NCBI GenBank assembly: GCA_014802625.1
Contig: JAAVBX010000023.1
Coordinates: 62,001 to 126,000, forward strand
Source of the DNA: a bacterium
Lineage (GTDB): Bacteria > Bacteroidota > Bacteroidia > Bacteroidales > Muribaculaceae
Direction: 5' to 3'
DNA: 64,000 bases
Position numbers and translations under genes: made by a program. Each line of letters begins with the position of its first letter. Position 1 is the stretch's first letter. Under the pieces are notes generated by a model. It did no database searches. It saw only the letters and a list, made by a program, of their open reading frames with translations, and was not told where the DNA came from. Below are positions 21,083 through 30,278 of the stretch, piece after piece.

Positions 21083-23143
21083 TTATTTCATCTTTTTGAG
21101 AATATGATATGATGGAAGCACCCCAAGCTCGCCGGCCTTTGATAAATCCGCAAAAGCCTGATTGCGGTTGCCTTGTCTCATATAAGCTAATCCTCTATTG
21201 TAATATGCCTCTCCAAACTCAGGGTCTTGCGCTATTGCCTCGCTGAAACATTGTATAGCCGATGTGAAGTCTTCCGCATCGTAATATATTATACCCTTGT
21301 TGAACCAGGCGTAGACCATACCCGGATTTATCGATAATACCCGGTTAAGGTCGGACATCGCATACTGCATATCCACGGAGAATGTGGCGACGGGAGCATC
21401 TGTCTCTGAAATCGGAGTTTTCGCTTTCATATAATATGTGTAGGCCCGCGCGAATAGAGCGGTAGCGAAGTCATCTGTCTCATCTATGGCTATTGTAAGG
21501 TCGGCGATCGCTCCATCATAATTTTTGAGCATCGTCCTTGCTATACCTCGCGCGAGATAATCCACAGGTCTCCCCTTCCCGTCTTTCTCTTCAATTGCGT
21601 GATTGAATTCGCTCTCAATTGAGAATGTCAGCTCCACAAGCGATTGATCCGAGGGTGTCGGGGAGCCTGCGGTCATATATATCTTCCTTTCGAGGTAACC
21701 TCGGTTATTGAGATTATCAAGATCGCGGAAATAGTTGCTTGAATTACGCAGCGTCTGACCTTGAGAAAAATATGACAATGAATAGGCAGGCTCCGGGTTT
21801 ACGTTCATATTGCGGTCCTGGACACGTCCTTTTATTTTATCATTGAATGATAACGGCTGTTCTACCCTCTCTCCTGAAGTCATGAGACGGTTAAACTTTG
21901 CAAGGAATTCCTCCTCAGTTTCCGGTTCTCCGTCGTTACGGTCATTTCTTCCGGGTGCGATCGTCGGCCGGTCAAGTGGATTCTTTGAGGGATTCTGAAT
22001 GTAGTGGGCCACCAGATCATCACCTTTTTTAATGTAATCGAACATCTCTTTTGTGCGTCCGAGCGAACGGAAACATTCAGCCATGGCATAGTATGCAGGA
22101 TGAAATCTCGGATATTGACGGATGATCGCCCTGAAGTCGTCGAGTGCCTGCGCCGCGTGCCCATTCTCCAGGCTCACGAGCCCTCGGTTATAGCGCGCGT
22201 AGAAGTTTTGTGGCTCACGTTTCAATACTTCCGTGAAGTCAGCCTCGGCGTTGTCAAGTTCCTTGACTTCTGTGCGGAGAAGTGCTCGGTTGAACAAAGC
22301 TCCTATATTCTCGGAATCAATTTGCAGTGCATAGTTGTAGTCACTCATTGCCCCGAAAAAATCCTCATTGTTATATCGGAGATATGCGCGGTTGACATAG
22401 AAATCCGGCAATTCCGGACGAAGTCTCACGGCCTCATCCATATCTGCGAGCGCCTCTTGCCAACGATTCTGGCGGGCCGCTATATCCGCCTTCATTAAGT
22501 AGGCGGTGAGTTGAGTCTTGGTCAGATGAAGCGCATGGTCAAGATCTTCAAGAGCAGCGACGGTATCAGTCTGCATCAACCTGACTCTTGCTCTCGCTAC
22601 GAATCCCTCATCAAATTTCGGATAGCGCCGCAACAGCGTGTTGAGGGTCGTGTCAGCGGCATCAAAGCGCTCAAGCTCGGTTTCGGCAACACTTTTGTAA
22701 TAAAGAAAATATTTGTCGGTCGGATTGTAATCAAGTCCTCGCCGGAAGTCTTCCACTGCCAGCGAGTCTTTCCCGAGATTCATGAGTGCGAATCCCCTCA
22801 CCTTATAAGCCTCGGATTTATATTTGTTCCTTTCAAGCGCAAGCGTGCAATCGGCTACAGCACCCTCATAATCATCAAGACTTAGCTTGGCCAGTCCGCG
22901 AAAGAAATAGGCATCTGCCAGGTATGGTTTCGCTTTTATCGCAAGATTGAAATACTGTATGGCGAGAAGATAATCCTCCATCGACAAAACGTTACGACCG
23001 ATGTTGAGCACTTGCTCTGCATTGACCTGCGCCAGGCATTCTGACGGTGACATGGCGGAGAGGGCAAGCGCCATACACGCGCCTATGCTTCGAAGTCTTT
23101 TGCAAACACTTTTGAGAATATGTGGATTGGGATTCTGTTTCAC
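21083..23143 (-). CDS. Exported tetratricopeptide-repeat protein
   Basis: Multiple TPR motifs (e.g. AYFFRGLAKLSLDDYEGAVADCTLALERN; GEAYYNRGLAYMRQGNRNQAFADLSKAGELG); signal-like N-terminus. Confidence 0.88.
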   Translation of the reverse strand: MKQNPNPHILKSVCKRLRSIGACMALALSAMSPSECLAQVNAEQVLNIGRNVLSMEDYLLAIQYFNLAIKAKPYLADAYFFRGLAKLSLDDYEGAVADCTLALERNKYKSEAYKVRGFALMNLGKDSLAVEDFRRGLDYNPTDKYFLYYKSVAETELERFDAADTTLNTLLRRYPKFDEGFVARARVRLMQTDTVAALEDLDHALHLTKTQLTAYLMKADIAARQNRWQEALADMDEAVRLRPELPDFYVNRAYLRYNNEDFFGAMSDYNYALQIDSENIGALFNRALLRTEVKELDNAEADFTEVLKREPQNFYARYNRGLVSLENGHAAQALDDFRAIIRQYPRFHPAYYAMAECFRSLGRTKEMFDYIKKGDDLVAHYIQNPSKNPLDRPTIAPGRNDRNDGEPETEEEFLAKFNRLMTSGERVEQPLSFNDKIKGRVQDRNMNVNPEPAYSLSYFSQGQTLRNSSNYFRDLDNLNNRGYLERKIYMTAGSPTPSDQSLVELTFSIESEFNHAIEEKDGKGRPVDYLARGIARTMLKNYDGAIADLTIAIDETDDFATALFARAYTYYMKAKTPISETDAPVATFSVDMQYAMSDLNRVLSINPGMVYAWFNKGIIYYDAEDFTSAIQCFSEAIAQDPEFGEAYYNRGLAYMRQGNRNQAFADLSKAGELGVLPSYHILKKMK

Positions 23144-23221
23144 GTTCGGGTAGGAAATGTCTATTCACTTCAAATAAAAACGTAGCATCATACGTTTTTA
23201 TTTGAGAATTTCTCTTGATTT

Positions 23222-24037
23222 ATGAATAAAACTAAAAATCATAGGTCAGAAGGCCTTTTCGGTCACCTGTCCAAGACACGGAAATCCATGATCAAGGCCC
23301 TTGATCAACCGAAACGCAGAAAGAAGGAACGGATGTTTGTCGTAGAGGGTAGAAAGAATGTGTCCGACATTCTTTCAAACGGATCTTTCCTCCCCGTTTG
23401 GCTCGTCGCCTCCGAGCGGTTCCTTGAGGAACATCGTGAGGATATCCTTGATACCTGGGGATTGCATCCGGATAGTGTCAGCGTCTCTACGCAATCCGAG
23501 ATGGATGAATGCACATCGTTGTCAACATCATCCGAGGTGCTGGCAGTTTTCAGGATGCCTCAATTGAATTACGGGCAGGCTGACGGGATATTGGAGGATG
23601 GTCTTTATCTCGCTCTTGACGGAGTGCAGGATCCCGGTAATCTTGGCACGATTCTCCGTACAGCCCACTGGTTTGGCATAAGAAAAATTTTTGCTTCTGT
23701 AAATACCGTGGATGTATACAATCCTAAAACGGTGCAGAGCACGATGGGCTCATTGGGGCAGGTGGAGGTGATTTATACAGATATTCCCACCCTCATCAGC
23801 AATAATCCCCATATACCGGCAGTAGGCTTGCAGTTGCAGGGAGAAAATCTATTCAATGCGGATCTACCCTCCTCGGCTATCATCTGTATGGGATCCGAGG
23901 GTAATGGACTGTCGGAGGATGTCAAGAAACTTCTCAGTAATTCCTATACAATTCCTCCCGCACATCCCGTGCATCATCCGGAATCGTTGAATGTAGCGGT
24001 TGCCACGGCGATCACTCTGGCCGCATTCTGTAGGTGA
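23222..24037 (+). CDS. TrmH/SpoU-family RNA methyltransferase
   Basis: LALDGVQDPGNLGTILRTAHWFG, KTVQSTMGSLGQV, IICMGSEGNGLS, HPESLNVAVATAI. Confidence 0.92.
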   Translation: MNKTKNHRSEGLFGHLSKTRKSMIKALDQPKRRKKERMFVVEGRKNVSDILSNGSFLPVWLVASERFLEEHREDILDTWGLHPDSVSVSTQSEMDECTSLSTSSEVLAVFRMPQLNYGQADGILEDGLYLALDGVQDPGNLGTILRTAHWFGIRKIFASVNTVDVYNPKTVQSTMGSLGQVEVIYTDIPTLISNNPHIPAVGLQLQGENLFNADLPSSAIICMGSEGNGLSEDVKKLLSNSYTIPPAHPVHHPESLNVAVATAITLAAFCR

Positions 24038-24055
24038 CAGTATAATATTTATTCT

Positions 24056-25423
24056 ATGGCAGTAAAGACTAAAAGTGTATATTTCTGTTCCAATTGCGGA
24101 TATGAATCCCCGAAATTCCTTGGCAGATGTCCCTCCTGCGGTGAATGGAACACGATGCAGGAGGAGAAGGTGTCGGCCAAATCCTCCAAGTCAAAAGGTC
24201 GTGGCGGTTTGGTGAAAAGTTCCAAGCCTATCCGGATATCTGAAATCGAGACCCTTGACGAACCCCGTATTCCGCTCCCCTCCAAGGAACTCAACAGAGT
24301 TTTAGGTGGTGGACTTGTCAACGGTAGCCTCACATTGATCGGAGGCGAACCGGGAATCGGTAAATCCACCCTACTTTTGCAAAATATACTATCCATCCGC
24401 AATCGCACAATTCTCTATGTCTCGGGAGAGGAGAGCGCAACTCAGCTCAAACTCCGGGCAGATCGTCTCGGCAAGGTCTCTGACAACACTTTCATTCTTT
24501 GCGAGACGTCACTCGAAGGTATTTTTACGCAGATCGAGAATGTAAATCCTGACCTTGTGGTGATTGATTCAATTCAGACGATTGCTTCGGCAGATATTGA
24601 ATCCGCGGCCGGGAGTGTCAGTCAGGTCAGGGAGTGTGCGGCATCTCTGTTACGGTATTCTAAAGAGAGTGGCGTTCCGGTTATCCTGGTAGGGCATATA
24701 AACAAAGATGGTGCGATCGCAGGTCCTAAAGTGCTTGAGCATATAGTTGACACTGTCCTGCAATTCGAGGGAGACCGTCAGTATCTCTATCGTATCATAC
24801 GCGCTATAAAAAATCGTTTCGGATCCACCAATGAAATCGGAATCTACGAGATGGTCGAGAAAGGTCTTAAAGAGGTGAAGAATCCCTCGGAGATGCTTCT
24901 GTCGGAGAATCGGGATGAGGAGATGAGTGGAATCACTATAGGTGTTACGACGGAGGGCGCGCGTCCGTTCCTCGTAGAAATTCAGGCTCTGGTATCAAGT
25001 GCAGCTTACGGCACTCCACAGAGAAGCGTGACAGGATTTGACCAACGCCGTCTCAATATGCTTCTTGCCGTTCTTGAAAAAAGAGCACGCTTCAGATTGG
25101 CTCAGAAGGATGTCTTTCTCAATGTGGCAGGTGGTCTGAAAATCGCTGATCCTGCTATGGATCTCGCCGTTGTTGCAGCCATTATGTCGAGCAACTTCGA
25201 TGTTTCCATTCCCCGTACAACCGCATTCATCGGAGAAGTCGGGCTATCCGGTGAGATTCGTACCGTCACCCGCATAGACCAGCGTGTCGCTGAAGCACAG
25301 AAACTTGGTTTCACTCGTGTATTCGTGCCGAAAGGAAATCTAAAAGGGGTGAAAAGTACATTTGGAATCGATATCGTGGAAGTTGGAAAGGTGGAGGAAT
25401 GTTTCAGGCGGCTTTTTGAATAA
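24056..25423 (+). CDS. radA: DNA repair protein RadA
   Basis: YFCSNCGYESPKFLGRCPSCGEWNT zinc finger; GGEPGIGKSTLLLQ; KNRFGSTNEIGIYEM. Confidence 0.97.
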   Translation: MAVKTKSVYFCSNCGYESPKFLGRCPSCGEWNTMQEEKVSAKSSKSKGRGGLVKSSKPIRISEIETLDEPRIPLPSKELNRVLGGGLVNGSLTLIGGEPGIGKSTLLLQNILSIRNRTILYVSGEESATQLKLRADRLGKVSDNTFILCETSLEGIFTQIENVNPDLVVIDSIQTIASADIESAAGSVSQVRECAASLLRYSKESGVPVILVGHINKDGAIAGPKVLEHIVDTVLQFEGDRQYLYRIIRAIKNRFGSTNEIGIYEMVEKGLKEVKNPSEMLLSENRDEEMSGITIGVTTEGARPFLVEIQALVSSAAYGTPQRSVTGFDQRRLNMLLAVLEKRARFRLAQKDVFLNVAGGLKIADPAMDLAVVAAIMSSNFDVSIPRTTAFIGEVGLSGEIRTVTRIDQRVAEAQKLGFTRVFVPKGNLKGVKSTFGIDIVEVGKVEECFRRLFE

Positions 25424-25490
25424 TAATATGAGCTAAAATATGTCTGAATAAAATAAATTTATTAAATTTGCAGTATTAAACCTCACTTGC

Positions 25491-26336
25491 ATGAAATACA
25501 TAGGCGCACATGTCAGCACGGTCGGAGGAGTTGCCAACGCACCGGTTAACGCACATGCTATAGGAGCAAAAGCTTTTGCCCTTTTTACCGGAAGCTCGGC
25601 GCGTTGGGTATCGAAAGCCATATCCGACGAAGAGGCTTCATTGTTTAAAGAACGTTGTAAGACCTACGGCTTTGAGCCGGAGGTCATTCTTCCTCATGAT
25701 AATTTCCTTATTAATCTCGGTAGCCCCGATTCCAAAAAACTCGCGATGTCCCGCAAATCATTTCTCGAGGAGATGCAACGTTGCGAGCGACTCGGTCTCA
25801 CCATGTTGAATTTTCATCCCGGCAGTCATCTTAACGCCATAGGAATTGAGGAATGTCTCGACAGGATAGCCGAATCTATCAATATGACTTTGGAAAGCAC
25901 AGCCGGGGTGACGGCGGTCATTGAATCCACTGCCGGCCAGGGAAGCAATCTCGGTCATGAATTCGAACAGATAGCCCATATAATCGATAAGATCGAGGAT
26001 AAGACGCGTGTGGGTGTCTGCGTGGATACTTGCCACACCTATTCGGCCGGTTATGATCTGAGATCTGAGGAAGGCTATAAAGAGACCTGGAAGCAATTCG
26101 ATGAGATTATCGGTGGTAGTTATCTGCGTGCGCTTCATCTTAACGATGACAAACGAGAACTTGGATCGCGCATCGACCGGCATGAATCTATAGGAGAGGG
26201 CACTCTCGGTAGGGATTTCTTCAGGCGTCTCGTCAATGACCCGAGATTCGACAATATGCCTTTGATTCTTGAAACACCGGATGAGGCTATCTGGCCCGAA
26301 GAAATAAAATGGCTCTATAGCCAGATTGAACACTGA
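25491..26336 (+). CDS. nfo: Endonuclease IV
   Basis: MKYIGAHVSTVGGVANAPVNAHAIGAKAFALFT; CVDTCHTYSAGYDLR; HLNDDKRELGSRIDRHESIGEG. Confidence 0.96.
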   Translation: MKYIGAHVSTVGGVANAPVNAHAIGAKAFALFTGSSARWVSKAISDEEASLFKERCKTYGFEPEVILPHDNFLINLGSPDSKKLAMSRKSFLEEMQRCERLGLTMLNFHPGSHLNAIGIEECLDRIAESINMTLESTAGVTAVIESTAGQGSNLGHEFEQIAHIIDKIEDKTRVGVCVDTCHTYSAGYDLRSEEGYKETWKQFDEIIGGSYLRALHLNDDKRELGSRIDRHESIGEGTLGRDFFRRLVNDPRFDNMPLILETPDEAIWPEEIKWLYSQIEH

Positions 26337-26388
26337 CTCCCGCACTTAAATCTGTTGACCGAAATAATCTAAATAAATATATTTACAC

Positions 26389-28017
26389 ATGAAAATCAAA
26401 CCGGATTTGAGCTTCTGGAAATTATGGAATCTGAGTTTCGGGTTCTTTGGTGTCCAGATAGCCTACGCGTTGCAGAGTGCCAACGTGTCCCGTATCTTTA
26501 CGACTATTGGTGCGGATCCTCATGATCTCTCTTATTTCTGGATTCTGCCGCCATTGATGGGTCTGATTGTACAGCCACTTGTCGGAATGTACTCTGACCG
26601 AACATGGAATCGTATCGGTCGTCGTCTCCCCTATCTCATATTTGGAGCGACAATCGCCGTCATCGTGATGTGTCTTCTCCCCAATGCCGGTAGTTTCCAA
26701 TTCACCGTCCAGTCTGCCATTATCTTCGGCCTTATTGCCTTGATGTTGCTTGACACTTCAATCAATATGGCTATGCAGCCATTCAAGATGCTGGTCGGAG
26801 ACATGGTCAATGAGAAACAGAAGGGCTTGGCCTACAGTATCCAGTCTTTCCTTTGTAATGCCGGATCCGTGGTGGGTTATATTTTCCCGCTCGTGTTGGG
26901 CTGGATCGGCCTGCGCAATACCGCACCCTCCGGAGTCGTGCCTCAGACTGTCATATGGTCATTCTATCTTGGTGCCGCGATTCTTCTGATTTGCGTCATC
27001 TATTCTCTTATTAAGATTAAGGAGTGGCCCCCGAAGGAATATGCGGAATATAATGGCGGTTCTGACACTACTAAAGAAAAGAGCCCCGGTCTCTTCAAAC
27101 TTCTTGTTAATGCCCCCTCTACTTTCTGGACTGTCGGAATCGTACAGTTTTTCTGCTGGTTCGCGTTCCTGTTCCTCTGGACATACGCCACTAATACTGT
27201 TGCCAACAAAGCATTCCACACTCCCTCGGTGGAAACAATAAGTGCGATCTCCTACAATGGTAAGGATATAAAGGGCAAGTATCTTATTGCCAATGATTCC
27301 ATCATTATTCTCGACCATGGCAAGCAGACCTCTGATTTCCTTGAGACTCATCAGGGTGCCTTTAAACTGACATCGGCGGATATTGTGGAGACGTCTGCGG
27401 ATGGCTCGCTTCAGATCAGCGGAGCTGAGTCTACAGAGGTATCCTCTGCCCGCGACTGCAGCTATGTGAAATCGATTGTTTTGAACGCGGCTTCTGAGGA
27501 ATACAACGCGGCAGGTAACTGGGTCGGCCTTTTATATGCCGTTCAGGCATTGGGTTCTGTACTTTGGGCTGTTGTCCTCCCCCGTTTCCGCAGCCGTAAG
27601 TTCTCATACGCATTATCGCTCTTCCTCGGCGCGGCAGGCTTTATCACTCTCGGCATATTCACTAATCCCTACATGCTGTTCATCAGCTTCGTGTTGATTG
27701 GTTGTGCCTGGGCAGCCATGCTCGCTTGGCCGTTTACAATTCTTACCAACTCCCTTAAGGGTGGTAATATCGGTGCCTACCTCGGTCTTTTCAACTGCAC
27801 AATCTGTATTCCTCAGATTATCGCCGCGCTTGTAGGTGGATGGATTCTCTCATTCTTCTCTACTCCCGGAACAGTTGCTCCCGAGTATCTGATGATGATT
27901 GTAGCCGGTGTTGCAATCGCGGTCGGTGGCTTCTGTGTAGCCCTCATCAAAGAGGGTAAACCCTCTGATGATACAATGAAGGTGCAGGAGACTCCTGAAG
28001 TTTCCGAGACCCTGTAA
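26389..28017 (+). CDS. MFS transporter, SLC45/sugar-type, with extra inter-TM domain
   Basis: Polytopic; QPLVGMYSDRTWNRIGRRLPYL; GNWVGLLYAVQALGSVLWAVVLP; soluble-looking insertion about residues 275-375. Confidence 0.82.
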   Translation: MKIKPDLSFWKLWNLSFGFFGVQIAYALQSANVSRIFTTIGADPHDLSYFWILPPLMGLIVQPLVGMYSDRTWNRIGRRLPYLIFGATIAVIVMCLLPNAGSFQFTVQSAIIFGLIALMLLDTSINMAMQPFKMLVGDMVNEKQKGLAYSIQSFLCNAGSVVGYIFPLVLGWIGLRNTAPSGVVPQTVIWSFYLGAAILLICVIYSLIKIKEWPPKEYAEYNGGSDTTKEKSPGLFKLLVNAPSTFWTVGIVQFFCWFAFLFLWTYATNTVANKAFHTPSVETISAISYNGKDIKGKYLIANDSIIILDHGKQTSDFLETHQGAFKLTSADIVETSADGSLQISGAESTEVSSARDCSYVKSIVLNAASEEYNAAGNWVGLLYAVQALGSVLWAVVLPRFRSRKFSYALSLFLGAAGFITLGIFTNPYMLFISFVLIGCAWAAMLAWPFTILTNSLKGGNIGAYLGLFNCTICIPQIIAALVGGWILSFFSTPGTVAPEYLMMIVAGVAIAVGGFCVALIKEGKPSDDTMKVQETPEVSETL

Positions 28018-28042
28018 TCGTCACGTTTCTTTAAAGCCTTTT

Positions 28043-28080
28043 ACGGCGGCAATTCCATTTGGATTTGCCGCCGTTTGTGT
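28043..28080 (+). terminator. Rho-independent terminator
   Basis: ACGGCGGCAA-N12-TTGCCGCCGT hairpin then TTGTGT, after the MFS stop. Confidence 0.65.
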
Positions 28081-28128
28081 ATAGAATCCATTCAGTCGGT
28101 GTACCCCGGGAGGAAGTACGGGTATACA

Positions 28129-28172
28129 ATTAGCGACCGCCTTCACAGGTGGTCGCTAACCTTATTTTTCCA
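28129..28172 (+). terminator. Second hairpin/terminator-like element
   Basis: TTAGCGACCGCC-TTCACA-GGTGGTCGCTAA followed by CCTTATTTTT. Confidence 0.6.
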
Positions 28173-28304
28173 TAATACTTTTTTCGAACTAACCTAACAT
28201 CATGAAACGATTTATCTTCTTTCTGATATGTAAACGTCCTTGGCGTAGGGTTTGTTCATTGGATAATGATTTTTTTGTAAGGCCGTATGGAATTTATCAA
28301 CCCG

Positions 28305-28805
28305 TTATCGTCCACTCTGCTTGAGCGGGCATAAAAATGCGTCCTCCAGATACTCAAATTCAAAGTCGTCATAGCTACCCCATAGAAGGGCGACATCAAA
28401 CTGATACTCATATCTTTCGCGCTGCATTTTCAGATATATATCCGCTCCGTGACACAGGTCGCGTATTTTGGCCGGTGTTATGGCTTCCCAGGGATCTGTG
28501 CGTCTGCCGGTTCTTGCCTTGACTTCGACAAAGATAATTCTGTTGTCGCGTTGGGTGATGATATCGATTTCACCTTTCCCTTTACCCGGTTTCCAGTTCA
28601 TTTCGCGTATAGGGAGGCCGCGGGTGACGAGGTATCGGGCGGTCAATGCTTCGGCATATTTACCCCAGCTTTGGGCCGCCTGCTTATCCTCCTTGAATGC
28701 TGTTGTCGCCGGATACTCCGGGCGGCATCTGATATTCTGCCTCAGTTTGTCGCGGAATTGTTCCGGACACAACGTTATCCAATCAAGATTATTATCGACT
28801 TTCAT
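28305..28805 (-). CDS. YraN family (UPF0102) endonuclease-like protein
   Basis: AEALTARYLVTRGLPIREMNWKPGKGKGEIDIITQRDNRIIFVEVKART. Confidence 0.9.
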   Translation of the reverse strand: MKVDNNLDWITLCPEQFRDKLRQNIRCRPEYPATTAFKEDKQAAQSWGKYAEALTARYLVTRGLPIREMNWKPGKGKGEIDIITQRDNRIIFVEVKARTGRRTDPWEAITPAKIRDLCHGADIYLKMQRERYEYQFDVALLWGSYDDFEFEYLEDAFLCPLKQSGR

Positions 28806-28815
28806 TCATCGACTT

Positions 28816-29664
28816 TCAGAAAGCTTTGAACGACATGTCCAGACCTTTTACGCTGTGCGTCAGAGCGCCGACGGAGATAAAGTCAACGCCTGCCTCGCCA
28901 TAGGCCCTTAAATTGTCAATCGTGATTCCTCCGGATGATTCCGTTTCATACTTTCCTCCGACCATGTTGACAGCCTCTTTGGTTAGTTCCGGAGTGAAGT
29001 TGTCGAACATAATGCGGTCGACACCTCCATATTCCATCACCCTGCGTATATCATCGAGACTACGCACCTCAACCTCGATTTTAAGATCCTTACCGTTTTC
29101 CTTGCAATAATCATTCGCACGCTGAATCGCCTTCTCTATCCCGCCTGCGAAATCAATATGGTTATCCTTGATAAGAATCATATCAAACAGACCGATTCTA
29201 TGGTTGGTGCCTCCTCCGCAGGCCACGGCTTCCTTCTCAAGCATACGCATACCGGGTGTTGTCTTCCGCGTGTCGAGCACTTTGGTATGCAGCCCCTCAA
29301 GTTGCTTCTGATATTTAGCCGTCATAGTAGCCACACCGCTCATGCGCTGCATTATATTCAGCATTGTGCGTTCCGCTATCAGCAGCGATCTCACGGGTCC
29401 CTCGGCTGTGAAAACAATGTCACCCGGTTTTACAGCCGCGCCATCCTCTATCATTACGTCGACCTTTATGGATGGATCTACCTTTGCAAGGACCTTGCGT
29501 GCTACTTCAACTCCGGACACTATCCCTTCCTCCTTGATGATAAGGCGCGACCGGCCGATTGCGTCTGCCGGGATAGTAGAAAGAGTCGTGTGGTCTCCGT
29601 CACCGAGATCCTCGGCGAAAGCAAGATCGAGCAACTCATCGATCAGCTCTTCTTTTGTCTTCAT
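28816..29664 (-). CDS. nadC: Nicotinate-nucleotide pyrophosphorylase (carboxylating)
   Basis: MKTKEELIDELLDLAFAEDLGDGDHTTLSTIP; TRKTTPGMRMLEKEAVACGGGTNHRIGLFDMILIKDNH. ORF track start at 29718 adds an unlikely 18-aa leader. Confidence 0.95.
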   Translation of the reverse strand: MKTKEELIDELLDLAFAEDLGDGDHTTLSTIPADAIGRSRLIIKEEGIVSGVEVARKVLAKVDPSIKVDVMIEDGAAVKPGDIVFTAEGPVRSLLIAERTMLNIMQRMSGVATMTAKYQKQLEGLHTKVLDTRKTTPGMRMLEKEAVACGGGTNHRIGLFDMILIKDNHIDFAGGIEKAIQRANDYCKENGKDLKIEVEVRSLDDIRRVMEYGGVDRIMFDNFTPELTKEAVNMVGGKYETESSGGITIDNLRAYGEAGVDFISVGALTHSVKGLDMSFKAF

Positions 29665-29807
29665 TTTGGTTATGTGTTGGGTTATTGTTAACTTTGCAGT
29701 TGATAAGCAGCTGTTCAAATTAAAACGATATAATATGCGTTTAATTTGACCAGCTACTTACATGGAAATTTCTCTCCGATATTTGACTACAAAATTAATA
29801 ATAATTT

Positions 29808-30278
29808 ATGGAAATATCACTCCTTACAGTGGGTAAAACCGGTATTCCTTATATAAAAGAGGGAATCTCTGAATATCTGAAACGTCTCAGACGATTTTTA
29901 CCATATGAGATTATCGAACTTCCCGATGCGCGAAAGGGGCGTTTATCTGAGACGGAGCAGAAGGAGGCGGAGGCTGATCTTATATTGAAGAATCTGAATG
30001 ATAATGACCATGTGGTGCTTCTCGATGAAAAAGGCCGCGAATACACATCTCGTGAATTCGCAGCCTTGCTTGAGCGGCTTATGTCTTCCGGTCGGAAACG
30101 AACGGTCTTCGTTGTCGGCGGACCCTATGGTTTCTCTCAAAGGGTCTATGACCGGGGAAATGCTCTCATGTCTCTTTCAAAGATGACGTTTAATCATGAG
30201 ATGGTACGCCTTTTCTTCACCGAACAGATTTATCGTGGTGTGTCGATTCTTCATGGTCTCCCCTATCACCACGATTGA
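29808..30278 (+). CDS. rlmH: 23S rRNA (pseudouridine1915-N3)-methyltransferase RlmH
   Basis: LDEKGREYTSREFAALLERL; VFVVGGPYGFSQRVYDRGNALMSLSKMTFNHEMVRLFFTEQIYRGVSILHGLPYHHD. Confidence 0.96.
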   Translation: MEISLLTVGKTGIPYIKEGISEYLKRLRRFLPYEIIELPDARKGRLSETEQKEAEADLILKNLNDNDHVVLLDEKGREYTSREFAALLERLMSSGRKRTVFVVGGPYGFSQRVYDRGNALMSLSKMTFNHEMVRLFFTEQIYRGVSILHGLPYHHD

